In this document: positions 33,801 through 41,724 of the stretch, in pieces
How positions within the stretch are numbered: position 1 is the stretch's first letter
Layout: every line of letters begins with the position of its first letter
DNA from: Ornithomonoglobus_A sp045612845
Lineage (GTDB): Bacteria; Bacillota; Clostridia; UBA1381
DNA: 64,000 nt
Direction: 5' to 3'
Assembly (NCBI GenBank): GCA_045612845.1
Contig: JAZKZV010000017.1
Coordinates: forward strand, 186,001-250,000
Position numbers and translations under genes: made by a program
Notes under the pieces: model-generated
Databases searched by the model: none
What the model saw: the letters and a program-made list of their open reading frames with translations, nothing else
Told to the model about the DNA's origin: nothing

Positions 33801-34508
33801 TTATTCGATTGGTTTTTTTGTCGCAATACCGGGTTTTCTGGGATATTTTGTCGGTGTTTGTCGTACTTTTTTTATAATAATTATTTTGTGAGACAAATCG
33901 GTAAACGGAATATTTGCCTCGTATACCCCATCAACCTCGCCGCCGAGAATTTTTATTGCTTTTTTTGCTTCATCTAATTCCCTGTCTGCAAGCGGTCCTT
34001 TTAGTGCCAGAAAATATCCGCCCACTTTTAAAAATGGCAGACACCATTCGCTCAACACCTTAAGATTTGCAACCGCTCTTGATACAACAGTGTCAAATTT
34101 TTCCCGGAATTGCTTATTTACACCACCATCTTCAGCACGGGAATGTACCATAGCTATTCCCTCTAATTCAAGTTCTTTCGAAACCTCACTAAGAAAGTTT
34201 ATACGCTTGTTTAAGGAATCTAATAATGTAAGCTCTATTTCGGGTTTTGCAATTTTTAGAACAAGTCCCGGAAAGCCTGCGCCTGTTCCTACATCTATAA
34301 CTCTGCCCTGTACTTTATTGGTGCATAATGCTGTTAACGAATCAAGAAAATGTTTTGTTGCTATTCCCTCATCATCAGTTATAGCAGTAAGATTTATTTT
34401 GTTGTTCCAGTCCTTTAACAACTCAGCATATTTTTCGAGTTTGGCTATCTTTACTTCGTCCAACTCTAACGATAGCTTTTTTGCACCATCCTGTAATATA
34501 TTTTTCAT
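33801..34508 (-). CDS. rsmG: 16S rRNA (guanine527-N7)-methyltransferase RsmG
   Basis: Methylates G527 of 16S rRNA with SAM. The 235-residue protein shows NLTAITDDEGIATKHFLDSL, the SAM-binding IDVGTGAGFPGL and SRAVANLKVL, all family signatures. The ATG at 34508 is chosen over an in-frame TTG six bases earlier because AAGAGAA lies at a normal distance from it. A ~30-residue basic tail (KKVRQTPTKYPRKPG) is typical of Firmicutes RsmG. It precedes noc, the usual gidB neighbourhood, and follows the APC permease by 20 bases. Confidence 0.94.
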   Translation of the reverse strand: MKNILQDGAKKLSLELDEVKIAKLEKYAELLKDWNNKINLTAITDDEGIATKHFLDSLTALCTNKVQGRVIDVGTGAGFPGLVLKIAKPEIELTLLDSLNKRINFLSEVSKELELEGIAMVHSRAEDGGVNKQFREKFDTVVSRAVANLKVLSEWCLPFLKVGGYFLALKGPLADRELDEAKKAIKILGGEVDGVYEANIPFTDLSHKIIIIKKVRQTPTKYPRKPGIATKKPIE

Positions 34509-34528
34509 ACGCAATTCTCTTTTCTGTT

Positions 34529-35917
34529 TTATCTTTTAAAAGGTTTTTTAAATATTGCACCTAATATCATAATAACTGCAAATACAATAAGGTAGAAAAT
34601 AACGGGGAATGAAAATGCACCGTCAGCTTTTGCTGCAAGATACGGAGTAATGCCATGTGCATACACCGCAGCAAATACCATAAACACACATGCAATTATC
34701 GAGATAATTGGCAAAACAAACCGTCTCGATACACTCATTTCCTTTTCATTTTTTATCCATGCAATAAAAATCGGAATATACATTGCATAAACAGTTATAA
34801 TAGGAAGCTCCGAAGAATCAAAGTTAAAATACCCAAACCAACCACTTGTAAGATTAGCACCATAAAAATAGATTAACCATACTGCACACACAAACAATCC
34901 CCATACTGCTGAGTTTGTTGTCATATTGGTTTTTGAATCAACCTGACCGAACACCTCGGGCATTGGTCCCTCATTGCGTACAGCAATAGCATACATACCT
35001 CTTGTTGTACCCATCATTAGTCCGTTCAGAGTACCAAGGCACGAAACAACAATACAGATATTAAGGAATGTTCCGCCAATACTGCCAAATATATTAACAA
35101 ATGCTGTGGGTGCACCCTCGTCTATCAGAACTTTGCTGCTCGCACCGCCTGCTACACCTATAAAATACAAAACGTATGCACCTACAACAATTAAAGACCC
35201 TACAATCAACGCAATCGGCAGATTTCTTTTTGGATTTTTAAGTTCTGCATTGATAGAGGTTGCAACAATCCAACCCTCATATGCAAATACAGTTGCAACA
35301 ACTGCTGCAAAAAGTCCGCTTATTGTTGTCCCGCCAACCGCTTGCGTAACAACATTTGCAAAGTTGTCGGTAAGTGTTCCGTTTATGAGTCCCACACACG
35401 TTCCTATAATTGCCATTAAAGTAATTGGAATAAGCTTAACAACCGTTGCACTCACCTGAAACTTACCTGCAAGCTTTGGTGAAAGTGTGTTTGTTACATA
35501 TGAGGCAATAAGGAAAAATCCCGATAGTGCCAAAACCTCAGGGCCTGTCATACCCCATCCGAACAATACACCGAAATATCGTGCAGATACCCATGCAAGA
35601 ACGGACGTCATACCGGGATAATAGAGATTTACCATAAACCACGCTATGTAGTATGCATAATTTTTACCACAGGTTGCCTCGGCATAATCAACAAGACCGC
35701 TTACTTTTTCGTACTTTGTTGCCATGGAGGCAAATTGCAGGGAACAAATAATCATAAGCATTCCTGTAAGCACCCATGATAAAATACCAATCGGCATATT
35801 TCCGCCCGTTGCCGCCAGAACGTTCTGTGCCTTAAAAAATACGCCCGAGCCTATTACCGTTCCCACCACCATACATATAGCAGTAGCCAGACCATATTTC
35901 TTTGTGAGTCTTTCCAT
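34529..35917 (-). CDS. APC-superfamily amino-acid permease
   Basis: A 462-residue transporter with about twelve membrane helices. VVGTVIGSGVFFKAQNVLA at the N-terminus is the unwound helix-1 substrate/ion site of the APC family, and FAYEGWIVATSINAELKNPKRNLP is the conserved helix 6 region. The closest type is the L-type/serine-threonine-like exchanger group; substrate is not predictable. It lies directly upstream of rsmG on the same strand (20 bases), which may be chance adjacency. Confidence 0.88.
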   Translation of the reverse strand: MERLTKKYGLATAICMVVGTVIGSGVFFKAQNVLAATGGNMPIGILSWVLTGMLMIICSLQFASMATKYEKVSGLVDYAEATCGKNYAYYIAWFMVNLYYPGMTSVLAWVSARYFGVLFGWGMTGPEVLALSGFFLIASYVTNTLSPKLAGKFQVSATVVKLIPITLMAIIGTCVGLINGTLTDNFANVVTQAVGGTTISGLFAAVVATVFAYEGWIVATSINAELKNPKRNLPIALIVGSLIVVGAYVLYFIGVAGGASSKVLIDEGAPTAFVNIFGSIGGTFLNICIVVSCLGTLNGLMMGTTRGMYAIAVRNEGPMPEVFGQVDSKTNMTTNSAVWGLFVCAVWLIYFYGANLTSGWFGYFNFDSSELPIITVYAMYIPIFIAWIKNEKEMSVSRRFVLPIISIIACVFMVFAAVYAHGITPYLAAKADGAFSFPVIFYLIVFAVIMILGAIFKKPFKR

Positions 35918-36028
35918 ATTGGTTATACTCCTTGTATAATATTTTTAAAATCAGCCAGCAATTTGAATATCAACACTTGCGTTAAATCTATTCTACCACA
36001 AATTACTGTATTTATCAATAACCTTTTC

Positions 36029-36907
36029 CTATTCTATACCTATAAGCTTTAAAAACTCACGTGCCGCAACAGAAAGCGGTTGATTTTTTACATACGCGCA
36101 TCCAACACTTCTTGCCGGAATTGACGGTGAAATATTTATCTTTTTTATTACACCGCTCTTTAGACTGTCCTTTGCAAACTCTTCTACAACACACGAAACT
36201 CCCAGATGAATTGACGCAAGCTTTATAAGCAGCTCATGTGCCGCAACTTCTATTTGCGGATTTAAAGGTATTTGCTTTTGTTGAAACAGAAAATCGAGAT
36301 TTTTTCGTGATGATGAATTCCTCTCTAACAACACAAGAGGCTCATTTGCAATTTCCTCCCATGTATAGCTCTTTTTTGCTTTAAAATCCGTACCGCACAC
36401 AAAAATATCGTGTATTTCAAGACATGGCTTTATAATAAGCTCATCATCCTCAACAGGCATATTTATAAACGCAAGGTCTGCTTTTCCGTCCTTAACAAGC
36501 TCTAACATATGGTATGAATATGAATTTGCCATCTCAATACATATTCCGGGATAAAGTTGGTGAAACTTTTCAATATAAGGAAGCAGATACTTTCCTGCTA
36601 TTGTATCACCTGCCGCAATTATTAAAGAACCGCTCTCTAAATGATGTAATCTTTCGAGCAAGCTTTCACCTTGTTCGATTAAACTTATGGCACTTTCGAT
36701 TTTTTTGAATAACAGCGTCCCCTCTTTTGTTAGGGTTACACCCTTTCTTGTCCTAACAAAAAGCTGGACAGATAAATCACGCTCCAACTGGTGTATACAT
36801 TGCGAAATTGCAGATTGTGATATATATATATGCTCTGCTGCAGACGAAAATGATGCATGCCTTGCTGTTTCATAGAAAATACGATAATAGTCAAGTTTTG
36901 TTTTCAT
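36029..36907 (-). CDS. LysR-family transcriptional regulator
   Basis: A 292-residue LTTR. Residues 1-60 are the winged HTH (FYETARHASFSSAAEHIYISQSAISQCIHQLER), followed by the linker helix and a two-lobed periplasmic-binding-protein-like effector domain (from ~90, GSLIIAAGDTIAGKYLLPYI). It is divergent from the CofE-like ligase gene with only ~100 bases between starts, so that gene is the likely target. Effector unknown. Confidence 0.92.
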   Translation of the reverse strand: MKTKLDYYRIFYETARHASFSSAAEHIYISQSAISQCIHQLERDLSVQLFVRTRKGVTLTKEGTLLFKKIESAISLIEQGESLLERLHHLESGSLIIAAGDTIAGKYLLPYIEKFHQLYPGICIEMANSYSYHMLELVKDGKADLAFINMPVEDDELIIKPCLEIHDIFVCGTDFKAKKSYTWEEIANEPLVLLERNSSSRKNLDFLFQQKQIPLNPQIEVAAHELLIKLASIHLGVSCVVEEFAKDSLKSGVIKKINISPSIPARSVGCAYVKNQPLSVAAREFLKLIGIE

Positions 36908-36942
36908 AAGCTCTCCTTATTACTGTTGTAAGTTTTATCTAT

Positions 36943-36971
36943 TTTACTAATAGCTACTTTTGTATTATAAT
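36943..36971 (+). promoter_or_regulatory. Promoter of the CofE-like ligase gene
   Basis: TTTACT and TATAAT with a 17-base spacer in the LysR/ligase divergent region. An AT-rich region upstream could hold the LysR site; no clear T-N11-A palindrome was fixed. Confidence 0.55.
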
Positions 36972-37011
36972 AGATATGAAACGAAATGTCAATAACCGGG
37001 AGGTAATTTTT

Positions 37012-38202
37012 ATGTCAAGAAAAGTAGGTACAGTTTCGAGAGGAATACGTTGTCCAATTATACGTGAGGGCGACGATATTGCAGGCATTGTCGTAAACAG
37101 TGTTATAGAGGCAGCACAGTCAGATGGTTTTGAGCTTCGCGACCGTGATGTTGTTGCCATAACAGAGTCTGTTGTTGCACGTGCACAAGGCAATTATGCG
37201 TCTGTTGATGCTATTGCACAGGATGTAAAGGAAAAATTCGGCGGCGAAACAGTTGGTGTAATCTTCCCTATTTTAAGTCGTAACCGTTTTGCTATTTGCT
37301 TAAGAGGTATTGCAAAGGGTGCAAAAAAGATTGTTTTAATGCTTAACTATCCAAGCGACGAGGTGGGAAATGCTTTGGTTTCTCTTGACCAGCTTGATGA
37401 GGCGGGTATTAACCCTTATTCTGATGTACTGTCAGAAGCAAAATACAGAGAGTTGTTCGGCGAAAATCCACATCCTTTTACAGGCGTTGACTATGTAAAA
37501 TATTATGGAGACCTAATACGTTCCTGCGGTGCCGAGGCAGAAATTGTTCTTGCAAATAACCCCAAAGTCATTTTAAATTATACAAAAAATGTACTCAACT
37601 GTGATATACACACACGTGTACGTACAAAGAGAATTCTACGTGATGCAGGTGCCGAGATTGTTTATGGCCTTGATGAAATTCTAAACCATTCAATAAATGG
37701 CAGCGGCTTTAACGAAAAGTATGGTCTGCTTGGTTCTAACAAATCAACAGAAGACAGTGTTAAGCTATTCCCTCAGGATTGTTTTGATTTGGTAAACGAT
37801 ATTCAGGCACAGTTATTAGCTGCAACAAATAAGCACATTGAGGTTATGGTATACGGTGATGGTGCGTTTAAAGACCCTGTAGGAAAAATCTGGGAGCTTG
37901 CAGATCCGATTGTTTCTCCCGCTTATACAAAGGGCCTTGAAGGAACTCCAAACGAGCTTAAACTCAAGTATCTTGCTGATAACGATTTCGCTGACCTTAA
38001 GGGCGAGGAATTAAAAAAAGCTATTGAATCAGCAATTCGTAAAAAGGATGATGACCTTGTAGGTAACATGGCATCTCAGGGAACAACACCGCGTCGTCTT
38101 ACAGACCTTATCGGTTCACTATGCGACCTTACAAGCGGTTCCGGCGACAAGGGTACTCCTGTTGTTCTTGTTCAGGGATATTTTGATAATTTAACAGACT
38201 AA
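37012..38202 (+). CDS. F420-0:L-glutamate ligase-like protein (CofE family)
   Basis: A 396-residue protein whose N-terminal ~250 residues match the CofE gamma-glutamyl ligase family: GDDIAGIVVNSVIEAAQ, DVVAITESVVARAQGNY and KIWELADPIVSP-type elements. CofE adds glutamates to coenzyme F420, but clostridia of this type are not expected to make F420, and no other cof gene is in view; it may ligate glutamate (or another amino acid) to a different cofactor. ATG at 37012 with GGGAGG eight bases upstream; an earlier in-frame ATG lies near the start of transcription. Divergent LysR gene is the likely regulator. Confidence 0.8.
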   Translation: MSRKVGTVSRGIRCPIIREGDDIAGIVVNSVIEAAQSDGFELRDRDVVAITESVVARAQGNYASVDAIAQDVKEKFGGETVGVIFPILSRNRFAICLRGIAKGAKKIVLMLNYPSDEVGNALVSLDQLDEAGINPYSDVLSEAKYRELFGENPHPFTGVDYVKYYGDLIRSCGAEAEIVLANNPKVILNYTKNVLNCDIHTRVRTKRILRDAGAEIVYGLDEILNHSINGSGFNEKYGLLGSNKSTEDSVKLFPQDCFDLVNDIQAQLLAATNKHIEVMVYGDGAFKDPVGKIWELADPIVSPAYTKGLEGTPNELKLKYLADNDFADLKGEELKKAIESAIRKKDDDLVGNMASQGTTPRRLTDLIGSLCDLTSGSGDKGTPVVLVQGYFDNLTD

Positions 38203-38204
38203 TT

Positions 38205-38233
38205 AAAATGCGGAGTAAAATCCGCATTTTTTA
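38205..38233 (+). terminator. Terminator after the CofE-like gene
   Basis: Stem AAAATGCGGA / TCCGCATTTT with loop GTAAAA and trailing T-run. Confidence 0.88.
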
Positions 38234-38242
38234 GTATAGGTC

Positions 38243-38271
38243 TTGACAATATTTTAAACTTGTTATAAAAT
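38243..38271 (+). promoter_or_regulatory. Promoter of the DUF1292 gene
   Basis: TTGACA and TAAAAT with a 17-base spacer, 40 bases before the start codon. Confidence 0.75.
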
Positions 38272-38311
38272 GATTATAGCAAATACGCTAAATTTGAAAG
38301 GAGTAAGTATA

Positions 38312-38581
38312 ATGGAAAATAATATAATTATGCTTGAAGATGAGAACGGTTGTTCTATTGAATTTGAAGTTATTGATGTTTTTGAACTTGATGAAGTAAC
38401 TTATTTTGCACTTGTTGAGGTTATGCCTGAGGAAGAGGAAAGCGATGAAGTTCTTTTGATGCAAGTTATAGGCGACCTTGACACTGACGATGCAGAGCTT
38501 GTTATGATTGATGACGAAGAACAACTTCAAAAAGCATTTGATGAATTTTGCAGACGCGACGAGGAAAATATCGGCGAATAA
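38312..38581 (+). CDS. DUF1292 family protein
   Basis: An 89-residue, strongly acidic protein of the DUF1292 (YrzB-like) family: IIMLEDENGCSIEFEVIDVFEL, YFALVEVMPEEE, then an EELQKAF-type tail. In Firmicutes it often sits with yrzL and yrrK, but here it is a single gene with its own promoter. Function unknown. ATG at 38312 with AAAGGAG eight bases upstream; longer upstream frames overlap the promoter. Confidence 0.88.
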   Translation: MENNIIMLEDENGCSIEFEVIDVFELDEVTYFALVEVMPEEEESDEVLLMQVIGDLDTDDAELVMIDDEEQLQKAFDEFCRRDEENIGE

Positions 38582-38635
38582 GCAAAAATCTTTCATCTGT
38601 AACAAAATTTTAAAATAATAATATAATAAAATATA

Positions 38636-38663
38636 TTGTTTTTTTAAAAAAATGTGTTACAAT
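38636..38663 (+). promoter_or_regulatory. Promoter of the intergenic RNA candidate
   Basis: TTGTTT, 16-base spacer, TACAAT with extended TGT. It shares the 18 bases AAAAAAATGTGTTACAAT with the promoter at 15328. Transcription would start near 38670. Confidence 0.65.
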
Positions 38664-38669
38664 AGTTAT

Positions 38670-38912
38670 AGTACAAAAACTTTGGAACATGTACTTAATA
38701 AAAATTCAATACGCAAGTTACCCTGAGATTTCGCGTGTAGCAGTCTTTTTTTTACCAACACTTCTAACAAGGGATTTAATCTTCGTTTGCAGCGTAAATG
38801 CCTCCTTTGCTTATGCAATGCCAGTGGACTTATAAAACAAACGAGAACTGCCCACCTGCTTATGCAGGTAGAAAACAGACTGTGATTTACGGTTATTTTG
38901 GGGTTTTTTGTA
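38670..38912 (+). ncRNA. Structured non-coding RNA candidate (~240 nt)
   Basis: No open frame spans this gap, yet it has its own promoter, extensive pairing and a terminal T-run. ACCCTGAGAT (38720-38729) pairs with ATTTTGGGGT (38895-38904) and AGCAGTCT (38739-38746) with the CAGACTGT region (38876-38883). TCGTTTG (38783-38789) pairs with CAAACGA (38838-38844). Two inner hairpins share the same loop, TTGC-TTAT-GCAA (38807-38818) and ACCTGC-TTAT-GCAGGT (38854-38869). Length and closed architecture resemble 6S RNA or the raiA-motif RNA, but I cannot assign it. Confidence 0.6.
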
Positions 38913-39018
38913 TATTTAGAACACTATAAGTGTTTTGTTACATTTTAACAGTTTTATATGTGAATTTTTAGTTATATTGCAATTATCTTAATAAAATTTT
39001 ACTTTTTTTAAAATACTA

Positions 39019-39047
39019 TTGATTTTTCAGACAAAAAATAGTAGAAT
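39019..39047 (+). promoter_or_regulatory. Promoter of the GT2 gene
   Basis: TTGATT and TAGAAT with a 17-base spacer, about 50 bases before the start codon. Confidence 0.65.
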
Positions 39048-39099
39048 AGTTGTGATAATTATAATTGGGTTTTTATGTAAATTTTTATGGAGGTACAGA

Positions 39100-40371
39100 A
39101 TGTCATTCCTATCGGTTTTAAGCATTATTTTGCAAGTATTTTCGTTAAGCATTGGAATGTATTATTTTTTAGTGGGACTAAGCGGATTTATAAAAAAGCA
39201 CGATACACACAAAAAAGTTTCGGATAAACTTCACAAATACGCGCTTATAGTCTCAGCGCACAACGAACAGGCAGTAATTGCAAACATGGTTGAGTCTTTA
39301 AAAAGAATTGATTATCCACAAGAGTATTATGACATATACGTAATTGCCGATAACTGCACAGACAACACTGCTGCGGCTGCAAGGAATGCAGGTGCAATAG
39401 TATACGAGAGAACTGATGCAACCAAACGTGGCAAAGGCTTTGCTCTTGAATGGATTTTCGAAAAGCTTTTTGATATGGGCGATAAGTATGACTATATATC
39501 AATATTTGATGCAGACAATCTTGTTGACCCCGGATTTTTAAAGGCAATGAACGAAAAGGCAAATCAGGGTTTTAAAGTTGTTCAGGGATTTTTAGACAGT
39601 AAGAATCCGTATGATTCGTGGATAAGTGCATCATACTCATTCTGTTTCTGGTGTGTAAACCGAATCTTCCAACAAGCAAGATACAATATAGGATTGTGCT
39701 GCGAGCTTTCCGGAACAGGTTTTATAATAGCACTCGAAACATTAAAAAAGCTTGGTTGGGGTGCAACATGTCTTACCGAAGATATGGAATTTACAATGAA
39801 GCTATGTTTAAATGACGAAAAGGTTGCATTTGCATATGATGCAAAGGTATATGACGAAAAGCCTCTTACACTCGTTCAGTCATGGAAACAAAGAAAACGT
39901 TGGATGCAAGGTCATTGTGATGTTGCATCACGATATTTCTGGAAGCTTATTAAAAAAGGTATTAAAGAGGGAAATATCTCCTGCATAGACTGTGCAACAT
40001 ACCTTGTTCAGCCAATAAGAATTATTGCGATGGGTATAATAACATTCTTCGCATATGCGCAGACCTTCTACCCTGACGGAAATCTCGGATATTGGCAACT
40101 TAACTATATTTTTGAAAGTCCGATGATTTGGAGCGTTATATCTCTTGTTCAGCTTTGCTACACTCCGTTTGTTATATGGTACGAACGACGTGAGTTTAAA
40201 CCATCTATGATTTTATTCTACTTGGGATATATCATATATAACTTCACTTGGGTACCGATTGCAATAGCAGGAATGATAGACAAAAACAAAACAGAGTGGT
40301 CGCATACTGCACATACACGAACAATAAGCATCGAGGAAATGGACAGTTTAAAAAGCAAAAACAAAGCATAA
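39100..40371 (+). CDS. Membrane glycosyltransferase, family 2 (processive type)
   Basis: A 423-residue polymerising GT2. One N-terminal membrane helix (SVLSIILQVFSLSIGMYYFLV) precedes the GT-A domain with DNCTDNT, the metal-binding DADN, TEDMEF and the processive signature QRKRWMQG (QxxRW). Two to three C-terminal membrane helices follow (~300-400). The layout is that of cellulose/hyaluronan/poly-GlcNAc synthases, so it probably makes or extrudes a surface polysaccharide. ATG at 39100, six bases after GGAGG. It is a single gene; no accessory genes for export are nearby, so the product is open. Confidence 0.88.
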   Translation: MSFLSVLSIILQVFSLSIGMYYFLVGLSGFIKKHDTHKKVSDKLHKYALIVSAHNEQAVIANMVESLKRIDYPQEYYDIYVIADNCTDNTAAAARNAGAIVYERTDATKRGKGFALEWIFEKLFDMGDKYDYISIFDADNLVDPGFLKAMNEKANQGFKVVQGFLDSKNPYDSWISASYSFCFWCVNRIFQQARYNIGLCCELSGTGFIIALETLKKLGWGATCLTEDMEFTMKLCLNDEKVAFAYDAKVYDEKPLTLVQSWKQRKRWMQGHCDVASRYFWKLIKKGIKEGNISCIDCATYLVQPIRIIAMGIITFFAYAQTFYPDGNLGYWQLNYIFESPMIWSVISLVQLCYTPFVIWYERREFKPSMILFYLGYIIYNFTWVPIAIAGMIDKNKTEWSHTAHTRTISIEEMDSLKSKNKA

Positions 40372-40387
40372 ATGATAAAATTTATAG

Positions 40388-40417
40388 CGGGACGTTCGTG
40401 AACGTCCCCTACAATGT
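40388..40417. repeat. Dispersed GGGACG palindromic repeat, copy 2
   Basis: GGGACGTTC-GT-GAACGTCCC is a perfect 9-bp palindrome followed by CTACAATGT, the same end sequence as copy 1 at 26715. It lies directly before the terminator at 40424. Confidence 0.75.
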
Positions 40418-40423
40418 ACAACA

Positions 40424-40456
40424 AAAGGAGACGAAATATATTCGTCTCCTTTTTAG
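40424..40456. terminator. Bidirectional terminator between GT2 and fumarase beta
   Basis: Stem AAAGGAGACGAA / TTCGTCTCCTTT, loop ATATA, flanked by A and T runs. Confidence 0.88.
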
Positions 40457-40468
40457 TTTTGCTCAATT

Positions 40469-41023
40469 TTATATTTCTCTATATTCTTTCTGACCAATTT
40501 CGTAGAGGTCATTTCCCTCGCAGTCCATTAAAACTACTGCTGGAAAATCCTCAACCACAAGACGTCTTATTGCCTCTGTGCCTAAATCATCATATGCAAC
40601 AACCTCTGCCTCTTTTATACATTCTGCAATCAATGCACCGGCACCGCCTATTGCACCAAAATATACAACACAGTTACGTTTTATTGCCTCGACAACTTCT
40701 TTTGAACGTACGCCTTTGCCTATCATAGCTCCAAGACCGTTATCTAAAAGCATTGGCGTGTACGCGTCCATTCTGCCTGCAGTTGTAGGACCGCATGAGC
40801 CGATAACCTCGCCCGGCTTTGCAGGACAAGGACCTGCATAATAAATCATCTGGTCCTTTAAATCTATCGGGAATGGCTCGCCCTCTTTAAAATGTCTTGT
40901 CATTCTCTCGTGTGCAGCGTCACGCGCAGTGTAGATTACACCGCTTATGAGTACACTATCGCCAACCTTTAATTCTTTTATTACATCCTTTGTTATTGGT
41001 GCTTTTATATGTTTTACTGCCAT
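40469..41023 (-). CDS. Class I fumarase/tartrate dehydratase beta subunit, unpaired
   Basis: The C-terminal (beta) subunit of the two-subunit Fe-S hydro-lyases that hydrate fumarate to malate or dehydrate tartrate. The 184-residue protein has the fumarase-C domain: GDSVLISGVIYTARDAAHERM, YAGPCPAKPGEVIGSCGPTTAGRMD and GKGVRS. The iron-sulfur-binding alpha subunit normally lies directly upstream, but here the preceding gene is hisB (14 bases away). ATG at 41023 follows AAAGGA by eight bases; a longer frame overlaps hisB. The alpha subunit must be elsewhere, or this subunit has another partner. Confidence 0.85.
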   Translation of the reverse strand: MAVKHIKAPITKDVIKELKVGDSVLISGVIYTARDAAHERMTRHFKEGEPFPIDLKDQMIYYAGPCPAKPGEVIGSCGPTTAGRMDAYTPMLLDNGLGAMIGKGVRSKEVVEAIKRNCVVYFGAIGGAGALIAECIKEAEVVAYDDLGTEAIRRLVVEDFPAVVLMDCEGNDLYEIGQKEYREI

Positions 41024-41037
41024 TGTAATTTTCCTTT

Positions 41038-41655
41038 CTAATCTATAATCCATTCGATTTTGCCTGCCACTCCACTCGTCATTCCTTTTCTGCTTTCCTT
41101 AACTTCAAACACTCGGTTTATGGCAAGACCAAAGCTTCTGAAAATTGCTTCCCATACGTGGTGTCCATTATGACCTTTTAATAAGTCAATGTGAAGTGTA
41201 CAACATGCACCCTGTGCAAAACCCTCTAAAAATGTTTCCAAATCCTGTGAATACATACCCTCAACTGTAGGCTCAATTTCACAGCCATGGTAGTCTATAT
41301 CAATATACGCTCTTGACTCAAAGCTTATCGCACATTGTGCCTTTGCCTCATCGATTATGCCTACCGCATCACCAAAACCCATTGCTCCGTCGGTTTTATC
41401 TATGTATTCCTTTGCGGCTTTACCCATAGCAATTCCCAAATCTTCACAAATTACATGAGAGAGTGTAAATTCGTCTAAGGACATATCAACGTCTATATTA
41501 AATTCACCCCTCCATGCAATGTGCTCTATCATATGGTTAAGGAACGTGATAGGTGTTTTTATGTGCTTTCTGTAATCGGGCTTAATTGGCGAAAAATCAA
41601 AAACTACTTTCATTTCAGATTCTGTTGTTTTTCGTGTTACAGATATTTTTTCCAT
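41038..41655 (-). CDS. hisB: Imidazoleglycerol-phosphate dehydratase
   Basis: Dehydrates imidazole glycerol phosphate to imidazole acetol phosphate in histidine synthesis (manganese enzyme). The sequence has the duplicated fold with FLNHMIEHIAWRG and GHNGHHVWEAIFRSFG, which carry the HHxxE metal-binding motifs; in this protein the first half reads NHMIEH. The 205-residue length is that of the stand-alone bacterial enzyme. ATG follows AAGGGG by about eight bases. It is downstream of hisD by 69 bases and upstream of the fumarase beta gene. Confidence 0.92.
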   Translation of the reverse strand: MEKISVTRKTTESEMKVVFDFSPIKPDYRKHIKTPITFLNHMIEHIAWRGEFNIDVDMSLDEFTLSHVICEDLGIAMGKAAKEYIDKTDGAMGFGDAVGIIDEAKAQCAISFESRAYIDIDYHGCEIEPTVEGMYSQDLETFLEGFAQGACCTLHIDLLKGHNGHHVWEAIFRSFGLAINRVFEVKESRKGMTSGVAGKIEWIID

Positions 41656-41724
41656 AGGTTTTACCCCTTTTCGTTTTAATAGTTATATGTTTAGGTGTGC
41701 AAGATATGACAATCAATTTTCAAA

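Noticed and set aside
38670..38912. tmRNA or SRP RNA at the 38.7-kb RNA candidate
   Set aside because: No tRNA-like ends or tag reading frame for tmRNA, and no GGAA-tetraloop/SRP signature.
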